Below the pieces are notes generated by a model. The model had not been told where the DNA came from. It was given only the letters and a program-made list of their open reading frames with translations, and searched no databases. Shown here one piece after another: positions 1 through 10,700 of a stretch of 64,000 bases of DNA. Each line of letters begins with the position of its first letter. Position 1 is the first letter of the stretch. The stretch lies in the NCBI GenBank assembly GCA_016840285.1, contig JAEOSR010000037.1, positions 15,147 through 79,146 of the forward strand. Reading direction: 5' to 3'. Both the position numbers and the translations under genes were made by a program. The DNA is from Candidatus Hodarchaeota archaeon (GTDB taxonomy: Archaea > Asgardarchaeota > Heimdallarchaeia > Hodarchaeales > Hodarchaeaceae).

Positions 1-1538
1 TAGTACTCTTTTTTATTAAAGTAGAATCATTATTAGAACATAAATTTAGAGTTAATTATCCTCAAATGAATATAGAACACATAAAAGCAGAATTGGAGCG
101 GATAGTTCATGAAATTAAACAACTTTTGACTCTAATAACTCAACAGAGTGAAGCATTAATAATTTTCAGTAATTTTGTTGTTCCAATCTTTTCTCCTTTT
201 GGAATTCTGGATAATAAACAATCTATTGGATTTAAGAGATTCTATCAATCATTAAACATAAGACTTGAAGAGGCCTTTCATGAGAATAACCAAGTTTTCA
301 TCTTTGACTTGAATGAAGTCGCAAGTACTTATGGTAAAAATAACTATATTAATTATCCAATGTATTATCGTGGTTCAATACTCTTTAATGAGCCGTTCTT
401 ATCACGGATATCTTATCCTTTAATGGGATATATCAAAGCATTAAAATCAAAAAATAGGAAATGTATCGTCCTTGATTTAGATAACACCCTCTGGGGGGGA
501 ATTATTGGAGAAGATGGATTTGAAAGGATCAAACTCAATGTGAACTATCCTGGGAATGAATTTGTAGATTTTCAAAGATCTATTTTAAGCTTAAACAGTA
601 GAGGTGTCATTTTAGCAATCAATAGCAAGAATAATCTCGAAGACGCTCTGGAAGTCTTCCAAAAACATCCCTACATGCAAATAAAAGAAAATCACCTAGC
701 AGCTCATCGTATAAATTGGAATGATAAAGTTCAAAACCTTATTGAATTGGCTAAGGAGATAAACATTGGTTTAGATAGCATTGTATTCATTGATGATAAT
801 CCTGTAGAACGTTCACGTGTACAAACATCTCTTCCAGATGTTCTTGTCATGGAAATGCCTTCCAGTCCCACTTTGTTTCGTAAAACATTAGAGGGAATGA
901 ATGATTTCAATACACTATCACTTACAGTGGAAGACCTTCATCGTAGTGAAATGTATTATGCTAGGCGAAAAAGACACGATCTTGAACAGCAGGTTCAATC
1001 TATTGAAGAATTCATAGAATCATTGGATATTATTGTAAAAATTAAATATGCAGATGATTTTGTCCTCCCGCGTGTCACGAGTCTTTTAAACAGGACAAAC
1101 CAATTTAATTTGACCACAAAGCGTTACACAGAGATTGAAGTTCAACAAATGCATGCTAATCCAGAGAAATTTCTTCTATATACCTTACAAGCACGTGATA
1201 AATTTGGTGATGAAGGAATCGTTGGTATTGCAATTATTGAAGTAGAATCCACTAAATGTTGGGTTATTGACAGTTTCCTCTTGAGTTGTAGGGTGATTGG
1301 TAGAAAAATCGAAACGACATTTTTAAACAAACTAATTAAAGATGCTGATCATCATAAAGTGGAAAAAATCGAAGCTAAATATATCCCAACGAAGAAAAAT
1401 TCATTAGTAAGTGATTTTTACCTTGTTCATGGTTTTCAATTAGTACAGGAATTAAGCAATGGAGAAACACATTGGGTACTCCATTCAAGTGATTTTAATG
1501 TGGCATATCCCGATTACCTTCAAGTAGTTGAAGAATGA
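1..1538 (+). CDS. FkbH-like HAD-family enzyme, 5' end cut by the window edge
   Basis: FkbH proteins belong to the HAD superfamily and load a three-carbon glyceryl unit from 1,3-bisphosphoglycerate onto an acyl carrier protein. The HAD motif I 'LDLDNTLWGGIIGEDG' lies about 135 residues after the first ATG (66), and 'VFIDDNPVERSRV' is the typical later motif; a GNAT-like C-terminal part follows. The reading frame is open from base 3 and the residues before the ATG read as continuous protein ('LLEHKFRVNYPQ'), so the gene very probably starts left of the window; FkbH proteins are also usually longer than the 490 residues counted from the ATG. It overlaps the next gene by 4 bases (ATGA), and that gene encodes a carrier protein, which fits the reaction. 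FkbH is best known from bacterial polyketide and surface polysaccharide clusters, so lateral origin is possible. Confidence 0.88.
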   Translation, partial: VLFFIKVESLLEHKFRVNYPQMNIEHIKAELERIVHEIKQLLTLITQQSEALIIFSNFVVPIFSPFGILDNKQSIGFKRFYQSLNIRLEEAFHENNQVFIFDLNEVASTYGKNNYINYPMYYRGSILFNEPFLSRISYPLMGYIKALKSKNRKCIVLDLDNTLWGGIIGEDGFERIKLNVNYPGNEFVDFQRSILSLNSRGVILAINSKNNLEDALEVFQKHPYMQIKENHLAAHRINWNDKVQNLIELAKEINIGLDSIVFIDDNPVERSRVQTSLPDVLVMEMPSSPTLFRKTLEGMNDFNTLSLTVEDLHRSEMYYARRKRHDLEQQVQSIEEFIESLDIIVKIKYADDFVLPRVTSLLNRTNQFNLTTKRYTEIEVQQMHANPEKFLLYTLQARDKFGDEGIVGIAIIEVESTKCWVIDSFLLSCRVIGRKIETTFLNKLIKDADHHKVEKIEAKYIPTKKNSLVSDFYLVHGFQLVQELSNGETHWVLHSSDFNVAYPDYLQVVEE

Positions 1539-1783
1539 TGAATAGTGTGCAAGTAATATTCGAAGATATAATTACTAAGATACTCTTATTAGAGAATGAG
1601 CAAATTAATGACAATGTCTCTAGAGATGATCTTGAGGAGTGGGATTCAATGACTCATCTTGCTCTAGTTTCAGAGTTAGAACAGGTTTTTAACATCTTTC
1701 TCACTGATGATGACGTTACCGAAATTAAAACGATTGGTGATATTAAGAAAACCTTGAATAAATATGAAATTAAGATAAAATAA
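1535..1783 (+). CDS. acyl carrier protein
   Basis: Small acidic four-helix carrier protein of 82 residues. The phosphopantetheine attachment serine lies in 'EEWDSMTHLAL', the usual D-S-[LM] context. The start overlaps the FkbH-like stop by 4 bases, so the two are translationally coupled, and the carrier is the expected partner that receives the glyceryl unit. Archaea do not make fatty acids on an ACP in the bacterial way, so a dedicated carrier beside FkbH points to a small specialised pathway. I see no phosphopantetheinyl transferase in the window; one would have to be encoded elsewhere. Confidence 0.87.
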   Translation: MMNSVQVIFEDIITKILLLENEQINDNVSRDDLEEWDSMTHLALVSELEQVFNIFLTDDDVTEIKTIGDIKKTLNKYEIKIK

Positions 1784-1929
1784 ATTCTATCTTTTATTAA
1801 GAGAATTCGGTCAGGTTAAAACAGGTAAAAGGTTTCATCCTTTTTCTGTATCATGTTATTAATCCATGGAGAGAAAAAATGTCTCCATTTTGAATAACGT
1901 AAAGATATGTCGGATTACAATAAATTTGA

Positions 1930-2337
1930 TTATGTTTCTAGAAATTCAATAAGATAATTAGTCGGCGTCCATACAAATGCTATCCGACGTCCATTAAAAA
2001 GTGCTGAAGGTATTGGTCGTTGAGCAATAACGGCATGGTTCTCTCTAGCCTTTTTAAGTGCGTCTGCTAGAGAGGGAACCTCGATGCAATAGTGGTATAG
2101 GCGATTATTTTGTTTCAAAATGCTATCAATTGGGGATGGTGATTCTAAAGGCTCCACTAATTCAAGTAAACAGCTTTCAGCTGATTGTCTATTAATAGCT
2201 AGGAGTACTACCCTTACTTTCAGTATTTTGTCGTCAACAATATTACTAACTTGCTTCATACCCAGAGCATGAATGTGAAATTCTAAAGTTTCTTCAACTG
2301 AGGTTACAGCAACACCTACATGGTGTATTTTAGTCAT
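1930..2337 (-). CDS. VOC-superfamily protein, methylmalonyl-CoA epimerase-like
   Basis: A 135-residue vicinal-oxygen-chelate protein. Two beta-alpha-beta-beta-beta modules are visible, with metal-ligand type motifs 'IHHVGVAV' at the start, 'LELVEP' near residue 75, 'HYCIEV' near residue 95 and 'LIEFLE' at the end; these match methylmalonyl-CoA epimerase (His, Glu/Gln, His, Glu). The substrate cannot be told from sequence. No mutase or propionyl-CoA carboxylase lies nearby. Eight bases separate it from the acyltransferase upstream on the same strand, and it converges on the FkbH/ACP pair. It could serve that carrier-bound pathway or central metabolism. Confidence 0.75.
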   Translation of the reverse strand: MTKIHHVGVAVTSVEETLEFHIHALGMKQVSNIVDDKILKVRVVLLAINRQSAESCLLELVEPLESPSPIDSILKQNNRLYHYCIEVPSLADALKKARENHAVIAQRPIPSALFNGRRIAFVWTPTNYLIEFLET

Positions 2338-2345
2338 TAATTATT

Positions 2346-2813
2346 TCATCCTTTTAAAAGCACTTTTTTAGGTCTCGGTAACTCTGATACCACTCGTGCA
2401 GGATTACCTGCAGCGATTTTAAAATCTGGAATATCTCGATTAACAACAGAACCAGCTGCTATGATTGAACCTATACCAATTGTTACTCCTGGTAGGATAA
2501 TCGCGCCAGTTCCAATCCAGGCTCCTTGTTTGATGAGTACAGCTTGTGATGGCTGGCTAAAAATATTTGTTTGATGGTGATATGGACTCCCTCCAGAATG
2601 AGCTAAGATTGAAACCATGGGGCCAATACTGACGTCGTCTTCAAGAGTAATTAAATGTGGAAATTCCCCATCAAAAAAGACTAAATTGGCTATATATACT
2701 CGTTTCCCAATCTTCACACCGCATTTCCGCCATACACTAGCCCTAAATTGGTATATAGGTGCAATCCAAGCAAGTACGCGAAAAAGTCTTCCTAAAGTTC
2801 TACCCAAAGACAC
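2346..2813 (-). CDS. hexapeptide-repeat (left-handed beta-helix) acyltransferase
   Basis: A 155-residue protein of the maltose/galactoside O-acetyltransferase type (WcaF/NodL-like). The hexapeptide pattern is clear in 'GAIILPGVTIGIGSIIAAGS' and ends with the usual 'AAGNPARVV'. The N-terminal 30 residues are basic and amphipathic. Such enzymes transfer an acetyl or other acyl group from CoA to a sugar hydroxyl or amine, often in surface polysaccharide pathways, which matches an FkbH/ACP neighbourhood. The acceptor is unknown. It probably forms an operon with the VOC gene 8 bases downstream. Confidence 0.82.
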   Translation of the reverse strand: MSLGRTLGRLFRVLAWIAPIYQFRASVWRKCGVKIGKRVYIANLVFFDGEFPHLITLEDDVSIGPMVSILAHSGGSPYHHQTNIFSQPSQAVLIKQGAWIGTGAIILPGVTIGIGSIIAAGSVVNRDIPDFKIAAGNPARVVSELPRPKKVLLKG

Positions 2814-2859
2814 TCAACAACCATGGTCATTTTCTTTTTTTCCAAACTTATTTGTTTAA

Positions 2860-3231
2860 TCATTGAATTGAAGTTATTTTAATAGTCAAATCAAGTAACA
2901 TATCCAAGATTTGAAGTATGTTTTTCATTTCCTCCATCTCTTCACAATCAGCAAGCTTTTGAGCTATGAAGTTTATTTTTCCAGTTAAAATGTCTTGAAC
3001 CATTTCTCGGGTTTCTGAGAAGGAGTGAGCATGTTCAATTTGCTTAGCTTCATCATCAGAACTCACGAACACAGCTTTTCTACCACACTTTGGACAGAAG
3101 ATATTATCATTCTTTTTAAATAGAGGAACTTTGCAATCTGGGCAGGAATCAGCTAACATTGTTGCCCCTGATAGCAAAAGGGTGCTCATACGCTTAATAT
3201 CGGATGAAGAATTTTCTTTGTCTTTCGACAT
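2860..3231 (-). CDS. ZNRD2/SSSCA1 (autoantigen p27) family zinc protein
   Basis: A 123-residue protein with a zinc ribbon at about residues 30-55: 'CPDCKVPLF' then 'FCPKCGRKAVF', preceded by 'KRMSTLLLSGATMLADS', the helix that marks the Sjogren's syndrome/scleroderma autoantigen family (UPF0148 in archaea). The C-terminal half is helical. The biochemical role in archaea is unknown; the human relative is a mitotic/telomere-linked zinc protein. It lies 23 bases downstream of valS on the same strand, so it is likely co-transcribed with it. Confidence 0.82.
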   Translation of the reverse strand: MSKDKENSSSDIKRMSTLLLSGATMLADSCPDCKVPLFKKNDNIFCPKCGRKAVFVSSDDEAKQIEHAHSFSETREMVQDILTGKINFIAQKLADCEEMEEMKNILQILDMLLDLTIKITSIQ

Positions 3232-3254
3232 GGGGAATAAGTCCTTCAGAGTGC

Positions 3255-5837
3255 TTAGAATTTGATCGCTATTGAACCATTTTGAATAATATTTTCTTCA
3301 TTATAGTTTGGTTTTGTTGCATAAATGGTTTTAATATTATGCATTTCCGTTAGATCCAGGACAAATCCCTTTAGACTTTTCGGAATATAAACTTTGGTTA
3401 GTGGTGCTTTTAAGGAGAGTCCTCGGCCTTTTTTTGCCTTCCAAATAAACGAATTAAGTTTGATTAATTCATATGTACAAGGGTCTTCTATTTTCTGGTT
3501 GTATTTACATTTTGGTAGTAGCTCTTGATGGATGCTATTTGTAGGTTGGTATAAACTTTGGTAAAGATATTCCGTTACAAAAGGAATGATTGGTGCTAAC
3601 AACTTAAGAATTACTTGGAGGATATTGTGAAGGGTAAAGTATGCACTTTCTGCCTCATTCTGTCCTGATTCTTCTAGGTTGTATGCCCGCGTTTTTACTA
3701 ATTCGATGTAATGAGAAGCGAAAACATTCCAAACCCAATTGTAAATATTCTCAGTAGGGATGGAAAAATCAAGTTGCGAGTATCCATCCAAACAACGGTA
3801 TAGAAGAGCGTCTAGACTTCTTAGTATCCATTTATCTGTATGAAATAACGATTTAGGAGCATTTACCTTGGGGAATGAAGAAATAAATCTGGAAATATTC
3901 CATAATTTAGTAATAAATTTTGCATTACCGTCTAGTTTCATCAATGAGAAACGTATATCCGAGCCATGACTCCCTTGTAAACACGATGTTAGTCTTAAGC
4001 TATCTGCACCGTAATGAAGTTTTGGTCCGACTTTTTCATTCCCAAATTTCGATGATTTTTCCATTTCTGCGATTATCTTCAAGCTATTTTGATCAGGTTT
4101 AAACCTTTCTGGAGTATCTTTAGGTAAAATTGGGGGTTGTAAAAATAGGAGGGGATCGATGCTATTTCCAAGAGATTTTGACATTTTTCCACCATAAGGA
4201 TCCCGTACAAGTCCAGAAATCCAAACTTGTTTGAATGCTGGCTTTTTAAGGAGATGATATGCACGCAGGATCGTATAATATAACCAAGTTCGGACAATTT
4301 CCTTTCCTTGAGGTCGGATGGAACATGGGAAGTTCTTCGAAAAGAATTCTTCATTTTTATCATCGAAAAACGTATCTCCAAAATTACATACTATCAATTC
4401 TGATATTGAGGAATCGAACCAAGTATCAAACGTTCGCTCTTCACCCAATGCTTCTTCAAGTGAGGATCCACAATGTTGACAATTTCGGATTGGTGATTTT
4501 TCCTTCCATGCGTCAAAATAACGGGTTAATTGCTCTTCTTTTGGTACATTCGGAGAATTGCATTCAGGACAATACCATATAGGAATGGATGTTCCATAAA
4601 ATCTTCTTCGACTGATAGCCCAATCCATAGTTATAGACTTGATCCAGGTGTTTAGAATAATCCTTGAAGATTTTGGATAGAATTCCATCTGATCTACCAT
4701 TTTTTCAAGTTCAGAGAGAATATCTATCTGCTGTAAATAATACTCATCCATAGCGATGATTTCAATAGGAGTTTTTGATCTCCAACATATTGGTATTTGA
4801 CGTGATGTTAGACCTGAATCAACAAGGAGTTTTCTCTCTTTTAAATCCTTCAAAATTGCACTCTGTGCTTCTTCTATTGTTTTTCCTTGATAAATACCTC
4901 CTATCTCATTTATACATCCATTAGCTTCAATCATAGTACTTGGGGAAGTCACCCCAAATTCTCGAAGTATTTTTACATCGGCTTTATCACCATAAGCACA
5001 GATCATCATGACTCCTGATCCATATTTTGGATTGGCTTCTCGATGAGCCTTAATCGGAATTATCTTCTTAAAAATGGGAGTGATAGCATTTTTCCCTTCT
5101 AAATGGGAATATCTTTCATCAGAAGGGTGAAAGATTATTAGTTCACATGCTGGGATTAACTCTGGACGAGTTGTAGCAATGATGATGTTTTCATCAGAGC
5201 TTTCAATATTAAATCTAATATGATAAAGGTTTGATTCGTCGTAACGATATTCTATCTCTGCATCAGCAATCGTAGTGCCACAATCAATACACCAATTGTT
5301 TGGTCGTGTTGCTCTCGATATTTTTCCTTCGTGCCATGACTTGCAAAATGTACGTTGAGTGTTAAAGCGATATTGGGGAGAATCTGTTTGGTAATAAATC
5401 TCAGGAGAACCATAAAACGTATTACAGGATAATCCCATCCATTTCATTACCTGAATTGTGTTTTCCTCTGCTTCATCAAGTTCTTTTTCACATATCTGTA
5501 GAAATTCTTCACGATCCATTTCATGCATGGATATTCCTAGTTCCTGTTCAACTTTCACTTCTACAGGCAGACCATTCCGATCTACACATGCAGGGAAAAT
5601 AACATTGTAACCTAACATTCGGTGGTAACGTGCTATCATATCTATCTGAGCATAATGAATAGCAAATCCAATATGTGCACGCCCAGAAACATAAGGAGGT
5701 GGTGTATCGATAATATAAGTGGGTTTGTTTGATTTAATTTTGTATTGAAAAACCTCATTTTTAGCCCAGAACTTGATAATTTCACGTTCATTGATCGCTT
5801 TCCATCGTTTTTGTTTGAGTCGTGGTGAGAGTTTCAT
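3255..5837 (-). CDS. valS: valyl-tRNA synthetase
   Basis: Class I synthetase of 860 residues, the usual archaeal length. The HIGH signature appears as 'GRAHIGFAIHY' (residues 53-62); the last position is F rather than H, in line with the archaeal ValRS subgroup that has 'DRNGLPVE' downstream, also present here. The CP1 editing domain has 'TTRPELIPAC'. KMSKS is intact ('GGKMSKSLGN', near residue 550). The anticodon-binding domain follows, with 'WNVFASHYIELVKTRAYN'. IleRS and LeuRS are less likely because of the editing-domain motif. An in-frame stop lies directly before the ATG, so the start is well fixed. Confidence 0.93.
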   Translation of the reverse strand: MKLSPRLKQKRWKAINEREIIKFWAKNEVFQYKIKSNKPTYIIDTPPPYVSGRAHIGFAIHYAQIDMIARYHRMLGYNVIFPACVDRNGLPVEVKVEQELGISMHEMDREEFLQICEKELDEAEENTIQVMKWMGLSCNTFYGSPEIYYQTDSPQYRFNTQRTFCKSWHEGKISRATRPNNWCIDCGTTIADAEIEYRYDESNLYHIRFNIESSDENIIIATTRPELIPACELIIFHPSDERYSHLEGKNAITPIFKKIIPIKAHREANPKYGSGVMMICAYGDKADVKILREFGVTSPSTMIEANGCINEIGGIYQGKTIEEAQSAILKDLKERKLLVDSGLTSRQIPICWRSKTPIEIIAMDEYYLQQIDILSELEKMVDQMEFYPKSSRIILNTWIKSITMDWAISRRRFYGTSIPIWYCPECNSPNVPKEEQLTRYFDAWKEKSPIRNCQHCGSSLEEALGEERTFDTWFDSSISELIVCNFGDTFFDDKNEEFFSKNFPCSIRPQGKEIVRTWLYYTILRAYHLLKKPAFKQVWISGLVRDPYGGKMSKSLGNSIDPLLFLQPPILPKDTPERFKPDQNSLKIIAEMEKSSKFGNEKVGPKLHYGADSLRLTSCLQGSHGSDIRFSLMKLDGNAKFITKLWNISRFISSFPKVNAPKSLFHTDKWILRSLDALLYRCLDGYSQLDFSIPTENIYNWVWNVFASHYIELVKTRAYNLEESGQNEAESAYFTLHNILQVILKLLAPIIPFVTEYLYQSLYQPTNSIHQELLPKCKYNQKIEDPCTYELIKLNSFIWKAKKGRGLSLKAPLTKVYIPKSLKGFVLDLTEMHNIKTIYATKPNYNEENIIQNGSIAIKF

Positions 5838-6265
5838 TCATGTAACTTCCATTTGGTTCATATTATGTAATTCGAAAGCTAAGGTTTCTGCTCGACCAAA
5901 AATAGTTTGAATAGTTGATATAATCAAATCACAAAAGTACCCAATGCAGAACGAGCTACACCTTACTATAAGAAAGTAGAAACAGAAAAGTGATTGGAGA
6001 TAATGTGATTTTCCACTAGCTGAAAGGGCTAGAAGAAACAACAAAGTGATCCCAGCTAGATATCAACATTTATCACCCATTTTAATTGGTTTAAGGAACC
6101 ATTTTTAAACTTTGATTTAGGTACATTATTAGTATCTGCTCTGTGTAATATCCTAATCTTTTTCCAGAAATGGTAGAAATTATAATAATAATTCGATAGT
6201 TGGTAATAAGAATAGCTAAACTAACGTGATTTAACATATAACAATTTCTTTGAGAGAAAAGCTAC
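5838..6265. other. intergenic region between divergent valS and kinase gene
   Basis: About 430 bases without a credible gene. It should hold the promoters of both flanking genes. A 68-codon minus-strand frame ends next to the valS start, but it is Cys/Phe-rich and shows no domain or ribosome-binding site, so it was not called. The stretch 6100-6250 is very AT-rich. I see no RNA gene. Confidence 0.5.
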
Positions 6266-7351
6266 ATGACTCCTGATATTTTGGCCGAAGAACAGCTAAA
6301 ATTAGAGTTAATCCGTGTTCTAACTAAATTTTTTTTGAACCAGATTGAAGAATTAATAAGAAACCAAACAGGGGCCCTTTTTCCAGTAGAAAAAATAGAA
6401 AATTTGACTCTAGGAAAGAGATTGGGAAGGCGAAAAGAGCTTCAATTAATGACCATTGAAGTTGCAGATTCGTTACAAAATCGAAATTTCAACGTTGATC
6501 TTGCTTTCAAATTCCTCACGAATTCCGATGCGGCAACAGAGGAAGGAAATGGGGCTATGTGGCTAGGGGAAATTCTAAAAAATAATATAAAGGTTCAAAC
6601 ACCTCAACTTTTGTACTTTTCTCATGCTAATTCCTTGCTAATATATGAAGGTCTTCGAGAACCACGTGAATTCTTTGATAGTGAACTTGATCAACCACAA
6701 AAGTTTTTTTTAGCAGGAATGGCACTACCGTATATTCATGGGATCTTTAAGCGCAAAGTTGTTGTTGATAGATATTTACACTTGATTTCAAAGGTAGTTA
6801 AAGGACTAAATGTAGCTCCTGGGGACAAAGACGAGCTTTTTTCACTTTTTAAAGGAGAATTTCGGCGTATTGGAGTAAGTGATGCAGGTGCAAATTGTTT
6901 TGGTGACTATCACCCTGGAAATATAATGTTTAAAGAGCAAGAATCATTAACAAGCAATACTGGGGATGTGAAAATCGATAAGACAGAAATTTTTCTGATA
7001 GATCCTGCATATTTAGATAGAGGGGGAAATATCGATCGAGCAGAGGACATTGGGACTTTTTTTTCCAAATTCGCATACAATGATTATTTCCTTTCTCAAT
7101 CGTTTGATAAGATAATAACTGATTTTGAACTCATCTGTAAAGGATATGATTACACAATCTCTCAAAATGGGATCACAATAGAGGAGTATTATCCCGAAGG
7201 TACCACTTTTGATTTTCATATTGCCTTAGGTATATTGATTGACACGATGTTTAAAATGCGAAACCCGAAGTTCATCAATCCCCAAGCTAGGCTTCAAACT
7301 AGTTTAGAAGCAGTGAAATATATCTTGAAAAAACATCCTTTTGAGATATAA
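6266..7351 (+). CDS. APH-family phosphotransferase (aminoglycoside phosphotransferase/choline kinase fold)
   Basis: A 361-residue protein-kinase-like enzyme. The catalytic loop is 'FGDYHPGNIMF' (about residues 212-222), where the Asp is the catalytic base and Asn a metal ligand; the second metal-binding segment is 'LIDPAYLDRG' near residue 245. This matches the APH/CHK family rather than classical Ser/Thr kinases. The substrate is unknown: these enzymes phosphorylate small molecules such as sugars, aminoglycosides or choline. It stands alone between two long intergenic regions. A resistance role cannot be claimed from sequence. Confidence 0.75.
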   Translation: MTPDILAEEQLKLELIRVLTKFFLNQIEELIRNQTGALFPVEKIENLTLGKRLGRRKELQLMTIEVADSLQNRNFNVDLAFKFLTNSDAATEEGNGAMWLGEILKNNIKVQTPQLLYFSHANSLLIYEGLREPREFFDSELDQPQKFFLAGMALPYIHGIFKRKVVVDRYLHLISKVVKGLNVAPGDKDELFSLFKGEFRRIGVSDAGANCFGDYHPGNIMFKEQESLTSNTGDVKIDKTEIFLIDPAYLDRGGNIDRAEDIGTFFSKFAYNDYFLSQSFDKIITDFELICKGYDYTISQNGITIEEYYPEGTTFDFHIALGILIDTMFKMRNPKFINPQARLQTSLEAVKYILKKHPFEI

Positions 7352-7751
7352 ACAGAAATTAGTTTTTCAACTTGAACATGCAATGACAAATTATAGGAAG
7401 AAGATGACTATTATTCACAGCTAAATAATTCATTTTGAAAATGATGCAGTCTTTTTATAGGACGAATAGCACATTAAGGGATTTTATTCAGCCGACAGAA
7501 CATCTGAGTATGAAGTAATATTAGATTTAAATTCTTGCTAATTTCCTTTTAATTGCCTTTCTCGATGAGCTCACATAATGTACGCTAAGGAAAGAAAAAG
7601 CAGATATGATGGATAGCTTTTAAACAGTTCTTTCGTTGTATTTCGTCTTAAAAGGTTATTTATTTACATTTAACTGGATTTTAAGGTAATTAACTCAATC
7701 TTACAAATATATTAGCTTTTTCAAAAGGAGACAGAAGAAGGAGTTTTCATC
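7352..7751. other. intergenic region upstream of rpoB
   Basis: 400 bases with no gene. It must carry the rpoB promoter. A good Shine-Dalgarno, 'AAGGAG', lies about 12 bases before the rpoB ATG. I saw no tRNA, clear stem-loop or repeat. Confidence 0.5.
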
Positions 7752-10700
7752 ATGGAACAAATTACTAACGATGATAAATGGAAAGTCCTTAAATCTATGT
7801 ATAGTGAATTTGGACTTGTAAGACAACATCTATATTCCTTTAACGAGTTTATAGAGAAAAAGTTAAACGAAATCGTTCAAGAACGACCAAAAATTGAACC
7901 TGATATTGAGGGTTTCTATGTTAAATTAGAGGGTATTGATGTTGGAGAACCCTCGGTAAGAGAAGCTGATGGCTCAGAGCGGACAATATACCCTATGGAA
8001 GCTCGTATTAGGAATTTGATTTATTCTGCTCCTTTAAATCTAAAAATGAGACCTGTATATGTAGATGCAGGCATTGAAAGGGAGGAAGAGGTTGTAACAG
8101 CATACATTGGCCGATTACCTATTATGTTAAAATCCAAATCTTGTTTATTATACAATCTAAGTCGTGATGAACTTACAAGATTAGGAGAGGATCCAGAAGA
8201 TCCTGGAGGCTATTTTATCATTAATGGCTCTGAAAGAGTAATCGTAACTCAAGAATATTTAGTTTCTAACAGAGTATTAGTAGACAAAGGACGTAAAGGC
8301 TCTTCTACGACCGCAGTAGCAAAAGTATTTAGTACTGTTGCAGGGTTTCGCTCTCTGGTTTCTGTACAACGCCGAAAAGATGGGAGATTATTGGTCAATT
8401 TTTTCAGTGTCCCAAGGCCATTACCGCTAACTGTCCTTATCAAAGCATTAGGCGTAACAGTGGATCGTGATATCGCCAATTTAGTTACAGATGACCCTGA
8501 GCTAATTCAAGAGTTGTTACCAACTCTTCGTGAAGCGGCAGAGATAATAGATCAAGAAGAAGCTTTAGATTTTATTGGAAAAAGAGTTGCTGTCGGTCAA
8601 ACGAGACAATATCGAATATTACGTGCAAAACAGGTGTTAGACAATTATTTGTTACCTCATGTGGGGAAAGATGAAAGTTTTCGCCATAAAAAAGCTCTTT
8701 ATCTTGCCCAAATGGCGTTAAAAGTAATTGAACTTAACCTTGGACGCATTGAACAAGATGATAAAGATCATTACGCCAATAAACGGCTTAAATTGGCCGG
8801 GGAGATGCTTACTAGTCTATTTAGAGTTGCATTCCATTCCTTATATCGAGATATTAAATATCAATTAGAAAAAGGAGCGAGAAGGGGAAAATTACCCAAT
8901 TTAAGGGTTGCGATGAGAGCTGATGTAATTACTGAACGTATTCGACACGCTCTTGCTACAGGTAATTGGGTTGGTGGTAAAGCTGGAGTTTCACAGTTAT
9001 TGGATCGTACAAACTATATGTCGACGTATAGCCATCTTCGTCGTGTTATTAGTCCTTTAATTCGGAGTCAAGCACACTTTGAAGCGCGAGATCTACATGC
9101 AACTCATTGGGGAAAAATATGCCCTAACGAGACCCCAGAAGGCCCAAACTGTGGATTAGTCAAAAATCTTGCTATGCAAGCCTACATATCTATTGGAACC
9201 CCCGAACAGCCTATTCTTGACTTTATCTTTCAGAATTGTAATGTTAAACCAGTTACAGAGGCTATAGATCATCAGGGAGTTCATATACTTTTAAATGGGA
9301 ATTTAATCGCTACAACACGTCATCCAAACGAAACTTTTGAGATGATTCGTGAAGCAAGAAGATCCTCTAAACTTTTTCATGAAATTAACCTAGCTTATTT
9401 TGAGGATAATCGTGTAATTTCAATAAATTCAGATGGAGGCCGTGTTCGAAGACCCCTTATCATTCTGGATCAGGAACTAGAAGGTTCAAAGAAAATTGCC
9501 AACCCCCGCTTAAATCTGATTCATGTTGAAAAATTAAGAAAAGGTGACATTAAATTTTCTGATCTACTTAAAGAAGGAGTCATTGAATTTCTCGACGCAG
9601 AAGAGGAAGAAAATGCTTTCGTTGCGATGACATTGGAAGAAATTCAATCTGACCATACTCATGTAGAAATTTCCCCCTCTGCAATACTTGGGATTTGTGC
9701 GTCCATCATTCCCTATGCTGAACACAATCAGTCTCCTCGTAATACTTATGAGGCTGGAATGACAAAACAAGCTTTGGGGTTATATGCTTCGAATTTCTAC
9801 TTTCGTACAGACAGACGTTCACACATCTTACAAGCTCCCCAAATTCCATTGGTTGGAAGCAAATCCATGGACATTATTGGGTTTAATGATCGTCCTGCAG
9901 GCCAAAATTTCGTTGTGGCAATATTAAGCTTCCAAGGCTATAATATCGAAGATGCAATTATCTTAAATCGTGCTAGTGTTGAACGGGGTCTCGCCCGAAG
10001 TCATTTTTTCCGATCATACGTTGGGGAGGAGAAAAAATATCTTGGTGGACAAGAGGATAGATTTGAGATTCCACAAAAAGGAGTCCGAGGATATCGAGCG
10101 AAAGAAGTTTATCGCCATCTAAGTGAAGTTGATGGAATAATTGAGCCAGAAATTGAAGTGGGAGGAGGTGATATTTTGGTAGGTCGCACTTCACGACCAA
10201 GATTTTTGGAAGAATACATTGAATTAGAATCCTTAGAATCATCAACACCCCAACGACGTGAAACAAGTCTTGCGATCCGTCATGGAGAGAAAGGCATAGT
10301 AGATGGCGTAATATTAACAGAAACATCTGAGGGGAGTACTTTAGTAAAAATTAAAGTAAGAGATCAGCGAACACCTGAATTAGGAGATAAATTTGCGTCT
10401 CGTCATGGGCAAAAAGGGATTATCGGGCATATTGTATCTCAAAGGGATATGCCATTTACTGAAGATGGGATAGTTCCTGATCTTATCATAAATCCACATG
10501 CGATTCCAAGTCGAATGACACTAGGACAAATTATTGAGTGTATGAGTGCGATTGTTGCCTGTTATGAAGGAAAACAAATCGATGCCACTTTATTTGAAGC
10601 ACCTGATCCTGAAGATATTGCTAGTAAACTTCGTAGCCTAGGTTTCCATCCGTATGCTGAATCAGTAATGTATGATGGAATGACTGGACAGAAACTCCCT

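Noticed and set aside
5838..6044. 68-codon minus-strand frame directly before valS
   Set aside because: Cys/Phe-rich, no motif, no ribosome-binding site; its stop lies next to the valS ATG by chance.
7441..7507. weak C/D box-like pair (ATGATGC ... CTGA)
   Set aside because: Box C is degenerate and no closing stem or guide match was seen.
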